DNA from: Metabacillus mangrovi
GTDB lineage: Bacteria > Bacillota > Bacilli > Bacillales > Bacillaceae
Reading direction: 5' to 3'
NCBI RefSeq assembly: GCF_009711125.1
Contig: NZ_WMIB01000003.1
Coordinates: forward strand, 1-64,000
DNA: 64,000 nucleotides
Positions 1 to 8,531 of the stretch are shown one piece after another. Within the stretch, counting starts at the first letter, position 1. Every line of letters begins with the position of its first letter. The notes below the pieces were generated by a model. That model did not search any database, had not been told where the DNA came from, and worked only from the letters and a program-made list of their open reading frames with translations. A program made the translations under genes and the position numbers.

Positions 1-438
1 CTGCAGGGGAAATCAACAGCTCAAAGTTAAAAGAGCTTTTAAAAAGACTAAGTTAAAGCATCAAGCTGTTTTCCCACACCTGTTGATTGGAGTGGAAGGA
101 GAGAGACTCCTGCGGGAGCAGCGGGACAGGTGAGTCCCCGCAGTCGCAAAGCGACGAAGAGGCTCACCGCCCGCCCCTGGATGAGCGAACGCCTGCAGGG
201 GAAATCAACAGCTCAAAGTTAAAAGAGCTTTTAAAAAGACTAAGTTAAAGCATCAAGCTGTTTTCCCACACCTGTTGATTGGAGTGGAAGGAGAGAGACT
301 CCTGCGGGAGCAGCGGGACAGGTGAGACCCCGCAGTCGCAAAGCGACGAGGAGGCTCACCGCCCGCCCCGCGGAAAGCGAACGCCTGCAGCGGAAATCAA
401 CAGCCAGGTATAGAGGTTTAAAAAAACAAAGTAGAGCC
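1..438. repeat. Tandem array of a 192 bp MITE-like intergenic repeat
   Basis: The sequence CTGCAGGGGAAATCAACAG starts at 1 and at 193, and a variant (CTGCAGCGGAAATCAACAG) starts at 385, so the period is 192. Two near-identical units and the tail of a preceding one are present; the window edge cuts the first. Each unit has a GC-rich core able to fold (CTGCGGG with CCCGCAG, GGTGAG with CTCACC, TCGC-AAA-GCGA) bounded by GTTGATT and AATCAAC, and outer arms near 49-60 and 20-37 that resemble inverted ends. The same family occurs at 35908-36096 and as a fragment at 52425-52506. I know this core as a common intergenic repeat in Bacillaceae genomes. No gene is seen in 1-550; reading frames through the repeat look accidental. 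Confidence 0.85.
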
Positions 439-552
439 TCAAACTGATTCTCCAACAACATAAAAAGAGCTTCTAAAGACACGCACAATCCTATTAAACA
501 GGCATAAAATGCTTTATCGCTTAAAAGCGTTTAAATGTTAAAGAATTTTCTC

Positions 553-581
553 GTGACATCATGGGGGAAGTTGTTTATAAT
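553..581 (+). promoter_or_regulatory. Sigma-A promoter of aroA
   Basis: GTGACA at 553-558, a 17-base spacer and a perfect TATAAT at 576-581, about 79 bases before the aroA start. The long leader (about 70 bases) shows no recognised riboswitch. Confidence 0.6.
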
Positions 582-659
582 AAACACTAATTACTAACGC
601 AGGTGATGGACAAAGCGTCTAATCAAATGCGTTAAGCTATAGCTGAAAGGATGATTGGA

Positions 660-1736
660 ATGAGTCACGCAGAATTGGAAGCACTTCGAGAGAGAGCAGA
701 TGAGATAAACCTTCAGATTCTTAAACTGATTAATGAACGGGGAAGAGTTGTTCAGGAAATCGGAAAAGCAAAAGAGGCACAGGGAGTTTACCGCTATGAC
801 CCGGTGCGTGAACGGAAAATGCTGAATCAGATCCTGGAGTCCAATGACGGGCCTTTTGAACAATCGACCATCCAGCATATCTTCAAGGAAATTTTCAAAG
901 CGAGCCTTGAGCTGCAGGAAGATGACCACAGCAAAGCGCTTCTTGTTTCCAGAAAGAAAAAAGCAGAAGACACAGTCGTAACAGTAAACGGTCAGCCGAT
1001 CGGAGACGGCGGACAGTCCTTCATTGTCGGACCATGTGCCGTTGAAAGCTACGAGCAGGTTGCAGCAGTAGCAGAAGCTGCCAAAAAGCAGGGCATTAAA
1101 TTGCTGCGAGGCGGTGCGTTCAAGCCTAGAACAAGCCCGTATGATTTCCAGGGTCTCGGTTTGGAAGGCCTGAAAATATTGAAGAAGGTAGCAGATGAAT
1201 ACGGCTTGGCTGTTATCAGCGAAATCGTTAATCCTGCTGATATCGAGACCGCTCTCGACTATGTAGATGTCATCCAGATTGGTGCCCGCAACATGCAGAA
1301 CTTCGAGCTTTTAAAAGCAGCAGGTGCTGTACGCAAGCCGGTCCTTCTGAAAAGAGGACTTGCCGCTACCCTGCAGGAATTCATGAATGCTGCAGAGTAC
1401 ATCATTTCCCAGGGGAATGACCAGATCATCCTGTGCGAACGTGGTATCCGCACATATGAAAAAGCGACCCGGAATACACTGGATATTTCAGCTGTTCCGA
1501 TCCTTAAGCAGGAAACACACCTCCCTGTATTTGTAGACGTAACCCATTCAACAGGCAGAAAAGATCTGCTTCTTCCAACGGCTAAAGCTGCACTTGCTGT
1601 CGGAGCAGACGGAGTGATGGCGGAGGTGCATCCGGACCCGGCCGTCGCATTATCCGATTCTGCACAGCAGATGAACATCGAAGAATTCGATCACTGGATC
1701 AATGAACTTCGCCCGTTGGTGAAGCAGAAAGCGTAA
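660..1736 (+). CDS. aroA: Bifunctional chorismate mutase / DAHP synthase
   Basis: First enzyme of the shikimate pathway: condenses phosphoenolpyruvate and erythrose 4-phosphate to DAHP, fused to a chorismate mutase that in Bacillus also serves as a feedback sensor. Residues 1-90 are an AroQ-type mutase helix bundle ([20 protein letters not shown]); the rest is a DAHP synthase barrel with [21 protein letters not shown] and [17 protein letters not shown]. The start at 660 (MSHAELE) is preferred to 651 because GAAAGG at 645-650 is then 9 bases away, and it gives 358 residues, as I recall for B. subtilis AroA. It lies just before ccpA, the B. subtilis order, and ends in its own terminator. Confidence 0.96.
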   Translation: MSHAELEALRERADEINLQILKLINERGRVVQEIGKAKEAQGVYRYDPVRERKMLNQILESNDGPFEQSTIQHIFKEIFKASLELQEDDHSKALLVSRKKKAEDTVVTVNGQPIGDGGQSFIVGPCAVESYEQVAAVAEAAKKQGIKLLRGGAFKPRTSPYDFQGLGLEGLKILKKVADEYGLAVISEIVNPADIETALDYVDVIQIGARNMQNFELLKAAGAVRKPVLLKRGLAATLQEFMNAAEYIISQGNDQIILCERGIRTYEKATRNTLDISAVPILKQETHLPVFVDVTHSTGRKDLLLPTAKAALAVGADGVMAEVHPDPAVALSDSAQQMNIEEFDHWINELRPLVKQKA

Positions 1737-1741
1737 CTTGG

Positions 1742-1770
1742 ATACCGGCCTTGTGCCGGTATTTCTTTTT
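1742..1770 (+). terminator. Terminator of aroA
   Basis: ATACCGGC (1742-1749), loop CTTGT, GCCGGTAT (1755-1762), followed by TTCTTTTT. It ends the aroA transcript just after its stop codon. Confidence 0.85.
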
Positions 1771-1777
1771 GCTCAGC

Positions 1778-1793
1778 CTGTAACCGCTTCCTT
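1778..1793 (+). promoter_or_regulatory. Candidate cre site upstream of ccpA
   Basis: CTGTAACCGCTTCCTT fits the CcpA-site consensus WTGNAANCGNWNNCWW at every position but the first. It lies about 43 bases upstream of the ccpA -35 hexamer, so it could serve autoregulation. Inferred from pattern only. Confidence 0.4.
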
Positions 1794-1835
1794 TGATGCA
1801 ATTCCTAAAAACCGTGTTAAAACGTTGTAAATTCG

Positions 1836-1864
1836 TTGCTTACGCTTTCATTGTATCGTATGAT
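1836..1864 (+). promoter_or_regulatory. Sigma-A promoter of ccpA
   Basis: TTGCTT at 1836-1841, spacer of 17, TATGAT at 1859-1864, followed by a leader of about 97 bases to the ccpA start codon. Confidence 0.6.
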
Positions 1865-1967
1865 AAGGTACATGAATGTAGATGCAGAACAATGCTACTA
1901 ACAATAGGCTTAGTTGCTCATACTACAAATAACAGGACATGCAGGCAAGTTAAAGGAGTGTATACAA

Positions 1968-2966
1968 ATGAGCAATATCACTATATATGATGTGGCGAGG
2001 GAAGCCAATGTATCCATGGCAACCGTCTCCCGTGTTGTAAACGGAAACCCGAATGTAAAACCGACCACCAGGAAAAAGGTCCTTGAATCCATCGAGAGGC
2101 TGGGCTACCGTCCGAATGCAGTAGCGCGCGGACTGGCAAGCAAAAAAACGACTACAGTTGGGGTAATCATCCCCGATATCTCCAGCACGTTCTACGCTGA
2201 ACTCGCTCGCGGGATCGAAGACATTGCTACTATGTACAAATACAACATCATTTTGAGCAACTCCGATCAAAACCAGGAGAAAGAGCTCCACCTTCTCAAT
2301 ACCATGCTAGGCAAACAGGTAGACGGGATTCTCTTCATGAGCGGAAATGTTACAGGTGCACATACAGAAGAATTCAAACGTTCGCCGGTTCCGATTGTTC
2401 TCGCAGGCTCCATTGATCCGGAAAATGAAACCCATTCCGTAAACATTAATTTTGAACAGGGAGCCTACGATGCGGTCAAGCTTTTAGCAGACAAAGGCCA
2501 TAAGCGGATCGGGTATGTGTCAGGTCTCCTCGAAGAGCCGATCAACCGCGTAAAACTGGAAGGCTATAAGCGTGCTCTTGAAGAGGCGGGACTCACATAC
2601 GAGGAAGCGCTCGTAACAGAAGGCGACTATACGTATGATTCCGGAATCGAAGGATTCGAAAAACTGTCTGAGCTGCAGGAAAAACCGAGTGCCATTTTTG
2701 CAGGCACCGATGAAATGGCACTCGGCGTCATCCACGCCGCGCAGGACCGCGGTTTCAGCATTCCATCTGATATTGAAGTAGTCGGGTTTGATAACACAAG
2801 ACTCGCTACCATGGTCAGACCCCAGCTGACAACTGTTGTTCAGCCGACCTATGACATTGGAGCGGTCGCGATGAGACTCCTGACAAAACTCATGAACAAA
2901 GAAAACGTAGAAGAAAAAGCTGTAGAACTGCCTCACCGCATTGAGGTAAGACAGTCAACTAAATAA
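1968..2966 (+). CDS. ccpA: Catabolite control protein A
   Basis: LacI/GalR-family master regulator of carbon catabolite control; with HPr-Ser46-P it binds cre sites to repress or activate carbon genes. The N-terminal helix-turn-helix and hinge are clear ([20 protein letters not shown], then [22 protein letters not shown]), followed by the periplasmic-binding-like core. The start at 1968 follows AAAGGAGTG with good spacing and gives 332 residues, the family length; the open frame extends further upstream but without a ribosome site. It is monocistronic here. Candidate targets in the window are acuABC/acsA, fruRKA, the sugar ABC operon at 44.5-47.6 kb and ackA. Confidence 0.97.
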   Translation: MSNITIYDVAREANVSMATVSRVVNGNPNVKPTTRKKVLESIERLGYRPNAVARGLASKKTTTVGVIIPDISSTFYAELARGIEDIATMYKYNIILSNSDQNQEKELHLLNTMLGKQVDGILFMSGNVTGAHTEEFKRSPVPIVLAGSIDPENETHSVNINFEQGAYDAVKLLADKGHKRIGYVSGLLEEPINRVKLEGYKRALEEAGLTYEEALVTEGDYTYDSGIEGFEKLSELQEKPSAIFAGTDEMALGVIHAAQDRGFSIPSDIEVVGFDNTRLATMVRPQLTTVVQPTYDIGAVAMRLLTKLMNKENVEEKAVELPHRIEVRQSTK

Positions 2967-2976
2967 ACCATTCAAA

Positions 2977-3014
2977 AACGGGCACCTGGTTCATTCAGGC
3001 ACCCGTTTTTTTTA
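2977..3014 (+). terminator. Terminator of ccpA
   Basis: AACGGG-CA-CCTG (2977-2988), loop GTTCATT, CAGG-CA-CCCGTT (2996-3007), then a run of T. Confidence 0.85.
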
Positions 3015-3058
3015 TTGCTGGATTGCAGCAGACCGATTTAAATACAGTGAAATGAATT

Positions 3059-3163
3059 AATGAACGCAATCGACAAAATAGTGATTGCAATCGACAAACT
3101 AATGAACGCAATCGACAAGATAGAGAGTGCAATCGACAAAATAATGACCGCAATCGACAAATG
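3059..3163. repeat. 21 bp tandem array (5 copies)
   Basis: Five exact-period units carry GCAATCGACAA at 3066, 3087, 3108, 3129 and 3150; spacing is always 21 bases and the rest of each unit varies slightly. It fills the gap between the ccpA terminator and the end of acuC, where B. subtilis carries motPS. Because 21 is a multiple of three, one frame reads as a heptad repeat (xAIDKxx), but no ribosome site precedes it and the frame runs antisense into acuC. I see no gene in 3015-3245. Confidence 0.85.
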
Positions 3164-3245
3164 TAACAGCGCGGCCGTCCAGCAAATAGTGACCGCAGAA
3201 CATGAACTGCATCGCGATCAGGACTTCCGCCGGTGCTGTGCAGTG

Positions 3246-4418
3246 TTACCCTTTCGCCCGTTTTGCCGGCTGGTCCTGCCGGATCATCTGCAGTGCTTTA
3301 AAAACCGTGTGGGCGTTTTTTTCTTCGATTTCCGGTTTTCGCGGAATCGGCTTGTAAAGCGGTTTCGGATCTTCCCAATTGAGCGGAAGCGGAACAGGTG
3401 CCTGATCCTTCCAGGCCTGCAGCCACTCTTCCGGAAGCGGACCAGAAGGGGTTTCATTCTGCATCTGCAGCCAGATCATCGCCCAGGCTCTCGGCACCAC
3501 TCTCCAAATATCATAACCGCCTCCGCCTACCGCCACCCATCTGCCGCCGCAGTATTCATGGGCCAGTTCATGGGCAAGCTTCGGAATCTCTTTATAGATT
3601 TCCATTGTGGAGGAGAGGTGCGTCAGTGGATCCAGGTAATGGGCATCGGCACCGTTTTGTGAAAAAATAATGTCCGGTTTAAAAAAGCGGACCACTTCCG
3701 TAAAGGATTCTCTATAAGCATCAAGCCAGGACTCATCTTCTGTGAAGGCATCAAGAGGAATATTGAAGGAATACCCGTATCCCGCCCCATGCCCTCTTTC
3801 TGTTACGTTCCCCGTGCCCGGAAATAAATAGCGGCCGGTTTCATGAAGGGAGAGCGTACAGACAGATGGATCATCATAGAAGGTCCACTGTACGCCGTCC
3901 CCGTGGTGGGCATCGGTATCCACATAGAGGACTCTGGCATGATGCTTTTCCTGCATATATTTAATGGCGACCGAGCTGTCGTTGTACACACAAAATCCGG
4001 ATGCTTTGCCGCGGAACCCATGATGCAGCCCTCCGCCAAGATTCAGGGCATGCCTGGCTTTACCGGTCATGACCGCATCAACCGCCTCAAGAGTGCCTCC
4101 GACAAGAAAGGCACTTGCATCATGCATCCCTTCAAAAATCGGTGTATCCTCTGTGCCGATTCCGTAATTCTCCGCTTCCTCGGCACCCAGTTTGCCGTTA
4201 CTGGCTCTTTGCACAGCATCAATGTATTTTGCATCATGGACAAGGGCCAGTTCATCCACGGAAGCTTTTCTGGCCGGAATGATATCCTGATCTGAGATCC
4301 TGTCCATTTTTTTCAGCAGATCCAGAGCGAGCTCGACGCGAAGCTGGTTAAAAGGATGATGCTGATTGAACTGGTATTTCCTGAATTCCTCCGAAAAAAC
4401 AAATACGGAATCTTTCAT
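3246..4418 (-). CDS. acuC: Acetoin utilization protein AcuC (class I histone-deacetylase family)
   Basis: Zn-dependent protein deacetylase that in B. subtilis removes the acetyl group that AcuA puts on acetyl-CoA synthetase AcsA. The fold signature is clear: LGGGLHHGFRGKASGFCVYND, the metal motif VDTDAHHGDG, and VGGGGYD near the C-terminus. The start at 4418 (MKDSVFVF) is chosen because it follows GGGGAT and overlaps the acuB stop by 4 bases (ATGA), implying translational coupling; it gives 390 residues. It is the last gene of acuABC. No clear hairpin terminator follows. Confidence 0.93.
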   Translation of the reverse strand: MKDSVFVFSEEFRKYQFNQHHPFNQLRVELALDLLKKMDRISDQDIIPARKASVDELALVHDAKYIDAVQRASNGKLGAEEAENYGIGTEDTPIFEGMHDASAFLVGGTLEAVDAVMTGKARHALNLGGGLHHGFRGKASGFCVYNDSSVAIKYMQEKHHARVLYVDTDAHHGDGVQWTFYDDPSVCTLSLHETGRYLFPGTGNVTERGHGAGYGYSFNIPLDAFTEDESWLDAYRESFTEVVRFFKPDIIFSQNGADAHYLDPLTHLSSTMEIYKEIPKLAHELAHEYCGGRWVAVGGGGYDIWRVVPRAWAMIWLQMQNETPSGPLPEEWLQAWKDQAPVPLPLNWEDPKPLYKPIPRKPEIEEKNAHTVFKALQMIRQDQPAKRAKG

Positions 4419-5059
4419 AGAAATATCCCCGGCATATTCGGCCACAGTACCTGATAACCGGCCGCCTCCAAATCTGAAATGATGCCGGTCGGATTCATGG
4501 TCTGCACGCGGAACACGAGGATCTTAAACTGGTCATCGCGATCAGGATACACGAGCACGCTGGCAATGTTGATGCTGCGCTTTTGAAAGACTCCTGAAAC
4601 TTCTGCAAGCATTCCTGCCTTATTTGGCACTTTCACTTCAATTTGTGACCCCGGCTGGTTGGCTCCGGTAAGCTGGACAAACGTGTGAAGCAAGTCGGAT
4701 TCGGTAATAATTCCGGCAAGCTTTCCTGCTTTAACAATCGGCATGCAGCCGATCCGGCGCTCGTAAAAAATAGAAGAGATCTCTTCTACAAAATCAAGCG
4801 GATGGCCGGTAATGACGTCCGTTTTCATTATCTGGGAGAGCGGCTGCTCCAACTCGTCCATTTTTTCGGTAATCTGAAAGACAGAAGGGCTTGCTTCCTT
4901 AATATCCCGGTCGGAAACAATGCCGGTAAGAATTCCGTCCCCGCTGATAATCGGGATATGGCGGATGCGCCGTTCTTTCATCACTTCCATTGCCTTAGCC
5001 AGCGTATCACTGGGGCTCAGCGTAATAACCTCTTTTTTCATGATTTGATCGACAATCAT
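4415..5059 (-). CDS. acuB: Acetoin utilization protein AcuB (CBS-ACT protein)
   Basis: Protein of 214 residues with two CBS domains (about 1-60 and 75-135; RRIRHIPIISGDGILTGIVS, RRIGCMPIVKAGKLAGIITE) and a C-terminal ACT-like domain (IEVKVPNKAGMLAEVSGVF). CBS pairs commonly bind adenine nucleotides; the exact role of AcuB is not settled, although it is always encoded with the AcsA acetylation switch. It starts after AAGGGGATGG, 38 bases after acuA, and its stop overlaps the acuC start by 4 bases. Confidence 0.93.
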   Translation of the reverse strand: MIVDQIMKKEVITLSPSDTLAKAMEVMKERRIRHIPIISGDGILTGIVSDRDIKEASPSVFQITEKMDELEQPLSQIMKTDVITGHPLDFVEEISSIFYERRIGCMPIVKAGKLAGIITESDLLHTFVQLTGANQPGSQIEVKVPNKAGMLAEVSGVFQKRSINIASVLVYPDRDDQFKILVFRVQTMNPTGIISDLEAAGYQVLWPNMPGIFL

Positions 5060-5097
5060 TCAAATCCATCCCCTTTTAATGCCTTCGCCTTCCATCC

Positions 5098-5730
5098 TTA
5101 ATACATAAAACGGTTCTTAAAACGCAGCTGATCGAATTGCTGAATGGAATCCGGGTCCACCCTTTTGCCGATTCTCGCCATCAGACAGTTGGCAGGATGG
5201 GAGCTTATTTCAGGTTCATCCGTCGCAAACCATTCAAGTCCGCCGGCATTCATCATTTTTTCCATCACTTTACGATATTCCCATACGTTCAAGCCCGTGC
5301 CTTTTAAATCCCAGTGCCAGTAATATTCAGTCGTTATAATAATATAATCTTCCATTTTGTCATCCATCATGGATACTCTCAGGAGATTTTTTCCGGCAGC
5401 ACACCCCCGGAAATCAGGAACGACTTCAATCGCGCCAAGCTCGATCAAGTTCTCCATCTTCCCCTCAGACCACCTTTCAAGCGGATCCGGATAAAGATAG
5501 GTGACGTACCCGACAATGGTATGTTTATGGCGGGCGATGAGAATCCTGCCCTCAGGCAGTGCTGCTATCTCGATCAATGCCTGATGCTGCTGGCCCGGCG
5601 GCCTGAATGCGGTCAGATCCCTGTGAAACTCATAGGATGCAAGCTTCTCTGACCCGATTGGCCCTTCGATAATCAGGGGGCCATTCGGTGTTTTTAATTC
5701 CGTTGCATTATAGGTTTTAGTATGTTCCAT
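5098..5730 (-). CDS. acuA: Protein acetyltransferase AcuA (GNAT family)
   Basis: GNAT acetyltransferase that inactivates AcsA by acetylating its active-site lysine. The GNAT core shows as LIELGAIEVVPDFRGCAAGKNLL, with the acetyl-CoA-binding loop RGCAAGK. The start at 5730 (MEHTKTYN) follows AAGGCGGGTG and gives 210 residues, the length I recall for B. subtilis AcuA; the longer open frame has an unrelated 28-residue prefix. First gene of acuABC, divergent from its substrate gene acsA, with a cre site in the shared region. Confidence 0.94.
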   Translation of the reverse strand: MEHTKTYNATELKTPNGPLIIEGPIGSEKLASYEFHRDLTAFRPPGQQHQALIEIAALPEGRILIARHKHTIVGYVTYLYPDPLERWSEGKMENLIELGAIEVVPDFRGCAAGKNLLRVSMMDDKMEDYIIITTEYYWHWDLKGTGLNVWEYRKVMEKMMNAGGLEWFATDEPEISSHPANCLMARIGKRVDPDSIQQFDQLRFKNRFMY

Positions 5731-5869
5731 TCGGTCACCCGCCTTGAAATGATTCACTATTGCAGATTCTTCTGCCGAGAAACTTCCGGGACTCCCGGAT
5801 AATCTAAAAAACAAAGGATGATTCCTGTTTTGCTATAGGGTATTCAGGCAGATCAAACTTCCTTCTTTT

Positions 5870-5898
5870 ATACTACTAATAATGAAGCGTTTTCACAA
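5870..5898 (-). promoter_or_regulatory. Promoter of acuABC
   Basis: On the minus strand TTGTGA (5898-5893), spacer of 17, TAGTAT (5875-5870). The cre site 5882-5895 overlaps the -35 hexamer and spacer, the arrangement expected for CcpA repression. Confidence 0.55.
5882..5895 (-). promoter_or_regulatory. cre site between acuA and acsA
   Basis: TGAAAACGCTTCAT on the minus strand matches TGWAARCGYTWNCW at 13 of 14 positions. It overlaps the acuABC promoter and lies 20 bases upstream of the acsA -35. CcpA repression of both units is established in B. subtilis. Confidence 0.65.
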
Positions 5899-5914
5899 TC
5901 TTATTGTTTAAAAA

Positions 5915-5943
5915 TTGAGAAAAATACATTGGTATACTATAAT
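5915..5943 (+). promoter_or_regulatory. Promoter of acsA
   Basis: TTGAGA at 5915-5920, spacer of 17, perfect TATAAT at 5938-5943; acsA starts 33 bases downstream after AGAGGGGGA. Confidence 0.65.
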
Positions 5944-5976
5944 GGGTGTGAATGAAGAAAAGAGGGGGATTCAGGG

Positions 5977-7692
5977 ATGAAATTGGAAGCGCTGCCAGCG
6001 TCGAAGGGGAACCATAATCTAGCAGACTATGATGAAGCCTATCAAAATTTTGACTGGAAAAATGCAGAGAAGCATTTCTCCTGGCATCAAACAGGGAAAA
6101 TGAATGCTGCTTACGAAGCAATTGACCGACACGCGGAAACCCATCGGAAGAATAAAGTCGCGCTTTATTATCGAGACCCTTCCCGAAACGAAAAATATAC
6201 GTTTAAAGAAATGAAGGATTTGTCCGGACAGGCAGGTAACGTCTTGCGCCAGGCTGCCAATGTGGAAAAAGGTGACAGGGTGTTCGTATTCATGCCAAGA
6301 ACACCTGAGCTTTATTTTATTGTTTTGGGAGCAATTAAGGCAGGGGCAATCGTAGGCCCGCTGTTTGAAGCTTTTATGGAAGGTGCCGTTAAGGACCGTC
6401 TTGCTGACAGCAGCGCGAAGGTAATCGTGACAACACCTGAACTGCTCGACCGCGTTCCGCACGATGAACTTCCCGATCTGAAACATATTATTCTTGTCGG
6501 TGATGAAGAAGAAAGAGAAGGCTACATCCATTTTCATAAGGAAATGGCTGCTGCCAGCAAAGAGTTTGAAACAGAATGGCTCGATCAGGAAGATGGCATG
6601 CTCCTCCACTATACATCCGGTTCCACTGGAAAGCCGAAAGGTGTATTGCATGTACAGAGGGCAATGATCCAGCATTACAAAACTGCGGAATGGGTGCTCG
6701 ATCTAAAGGAGGATGACGTGTACTGGTGTACGGCAGATCCGGGGTGGGTAACCGGAACCGTATACGGCATCTTCGGGCCTTGGCTGCACGGAGCGGCCAA
6801 TGTCATTGTTGGCGGGCGCTTTAAACCGGAAGCATGGTACAAGACAATCGAAGATTTCGGTGTAACCGTATGGTACAGTGCACCGACTGCCTTCAGGATG
6901 CTGATGGGGGCGGGCGATGAAATCATTAAGGATTTTAACCTGAGCAGCCTCCGCCATATATTGAGTGTCGGGGAGCCGTTGAACCCTGAAGTGATCCGAT
7001 GGGGAGTAAAGGTATTTAACCACCGAATCCACGATACATGGTGGATGACGGAAACAGGTGCACAGACAATCTGCAACTATCCGGGAATGGAGATCAAACC
7101 GGGCTCCATGGGCAAGCCGGTTCCGGGAGTGAAGGCAGCTATTGTGGATGACCAGGGCAACGAACTCCCGGCCTACCAGATGGGCAATCTGGCGATAAAA
7201 AAAGGATGGCCATCCATGATGCATACAATCTGGAACAACAAAGAGAAATATGAATCCTATTTCATGCCTGGAGACTGGTACGTTTCCGGAGACTCCGCCT
7301 ACATGGATGAAGACGGATACTTCTGGTTCCAAGGAAGAATCGATGACGTCATCATGACATCCGGCGAACGGGTCGGCCCATTTGAAGTAGAAAGCAAGCT
7401 CGTCGAACATCCGGCGATTGCAGAAGCAGGCGTGATCGGAAAGCCGGACCCTGTCCGCGGAGAGATCATCAAAGCATTTATCGCCCTCCGCGAAGGCTAT
7501 GAACCATCCGATGAACTGAGCGAAGAAATCCGTACATTTGTCAAAAAAGGACTCGCTGCCCACGCGGCCCCAAGAGAAATTGAATTCAAAGACAAGCTTC
7601 CGAAAACAAGAAGCGGAAAAATCATGCGCCGGGTACTAAAGGCATGGGAGCTCGACCTGCCGGCAGGAGACCTATCGACAATGGAAGATTAA
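5977..7692 (+). CDS. acsA: Acetyl-CoA synthetase
   Basis: AMP-forming acetate:CoA ligase for acetate and acetoin use. It is an ANL-superfamily adenylating enzyme of 571 residues with the P-loop-like LHYTSGSTGKPKG, the middle motif WWMTETGAQTICNYPG, the hinge region DGYFWFQGRIDDVI and the C-terminal PKTRSGKIMRR. Lys548 in that last motif corresponds to the lysine that AcuA acetylates and AcuC restores (Lys549 in B. subtilis). Divergent from acuABC, with a cre site between, so enzyme and its modification system are likely controlled together. Followed by its own terminator. Confidence 0.96.
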   Translation: MKLEALPASKGNHNLADYDEAYQNFDWKNAEKHFSWHQTGKMNAAYEAIDRHAETHRKNKVALYYRDPSRNEKYTFKEMKDLSGQAGNVLRQAANVEKGDRVFVFMPRTPELYFIVLGAIKAGAIVGPLFEAFMEGAVKDRLADSSAKVIVTTPELLDRVPHDELPDLKHIILVGDEEEREGYIHFHKEMAAASKEFETEWLDQEDGMLLHYTSGSTGKPKGVLHVQRAMIQHYKTAEWVLDLKEDDVYWCTADPGWVTGTVYGIFGPWLHGAANVIVGGRFKPEAWYKTIEDFGVTVWYSAPTAFRMLMGAGDEIIKDFNLSSLRHILSVGEPLNPEVIRWGVKVFNHRIHDTWWMTETGAQTICNYPGMEIKPGSMGKPVPGVKAAIVDDQGNELPAYQMGNLAIKKGWPSMMHTIWNNKEKYESYFMPGDWYVSGDSAYMDEDGYFWFQGRIDDVIMTSGERVGPFEVESKLVEHPAIAEAGVIGKPDPVRGEIIKAFIALREGYEPSDELSEEIRTFVKKGLAAHAAPREIEFKDKLPKTRSGKIMRRVLKAWELDLPAGDLSTMED

Positions 7693-7705
7693 TAAAGTAT
7701 TAGTG

Positions 7706-7758
7706 AACGGCTCTGTGGACCGCAGGCATTTTAGCTCGCGGTGTTCAGGGCCGTTTTT
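7706..7758 (+). terminator. Terminator of acsA
   Basis: AACGGCTCTG (7706-7715) can pair with CAGGGCCGTT (7746-7755), followed by a T run; the loop is long (about 30 bases), so efficiency is uncertain. Confidence 0.6.
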
Positions 7759-7819
7759 TATGGGTGGAGACTGGCCGTCTGCCAATTCCATCTTTGGCGG
7801 GCATTGAATTCTTCTATTA

Positions 7820-8264
7820 CGGCAAAATAACGGCATCTGAGACCGAAGCGCTTGAAACTGGTCTCCAGGGCCGCTATTTTTATGGGAATGCGGAAATTTT
7901 GCGGTTAACGGTCTCAGCGGCAGCTATTTAAGGAAGGGAAGGCAAAAATCAGCGGTTTTGCGGGAAATAGTGTCTCCTGAGACCGATCGGCCTGAAAAAT
8001 GATGGATTTCGGCAAAATAACGGCATCTGAGACCGAAGCGCTTGATACCGGTCTCCAGGGCCGTTATTTTTATGGGAATGCGGAAATTTTGACGTTATCG
8101 GTCTCAGCGGCATCTATTTAAGGAAGGGAAGGCAAAAATCAGCGGTTTTGCGGGAAATAGTGTGCCCTGAGACAGAATGGCCTAAAAAAAGATGAATTTC
8201 GGTAAAATAGCGGCATCTGAGACCGAAGCGTTTGGAACCGGTCTCCAGGGCAGTTATTTTCACA
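7820..8264. repeat. 190 bp tandem repeat, about 2.3 copies
   Basis: CGGCAAAATAACGGCATCTG starts at 7820 and 8010 and a near copy at 8200, an exact 190-base period; the third unit stops after about 65 bases. Each unit has GAGACC and GGTCTC about 20 bases apart, able to form a hairpin, and further GGTCTCAG / CCTGAGACC pairs. No coding frame, promoter or transposase is seen, and no gene is seen in 7760-8531. Confidence 0.85.
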
Positions 8265-8405
8265 GCATGCTGCCAATTCGCAACTGAGAAAACGGCAATG
8301 CCTGGCAAGAATGCTAAGGAAGAGGGGAATGCCCGGCAAGAATGCCTGCAACACATCAAAATCCCTACGAGGCAAACCACTAAACATCCATTCACGACCC
8401 TTCGT

Positions 8406-8474
8406 GATTGAATATGATTGATTACCCAACAAAAAAGATCATTCGTGACTGTTTTTGAATGAAAATGATTGATT
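8406..8474 (+). promoter_or_regulatory. Two direct repeats, candidate FruR operators
   Basis: GATTGAATATGATTGATT (8406-8423) and GAATGAAAATGATTGATT (8457-8474) match at 16 of 18 bases and lie 51 bases apart, on nearly the same face of the helix. The second one overlaps the -35 hexamer of the fru promoter. Placement suggests autoregulation by the DeoR-type FruR encoded next. Confidence 0.45.
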
Positions 8475-8497
8475 TTTGAAAGGGCTTTCGTTACAAT
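8469..8497 (+). promoter_or_regulatory. Promoter of fruRKA with possible cre in the spacer
   Basis: TTGATT at 8469-8474, spacer of 17, TACAAT at 8492-8497. The spacer holds TGAAAGGGCTTTCG (8477-8490), which matches TGWAARCGYTWNCW at 12 of 14 positions; CcpA repression of the operon is plausible but unproven. Confidence 0.5.
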
Positions 8498-8531
8498 GGG
8501 TTTATAAATAGATGCTGTTGGAGGTGGAGTC

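Noticed and set aside
240-488. Small protein in the first repeat array
   Set aside because: Frame lies inside a non-coding repeat and has no ribosome site.
3060-3662. Protein of 200 residues beginning with a heptad repeat
   Set aside because: The start is the 21 bp minisatellite without a ribosome site, and the rest runs antisense through acuC.
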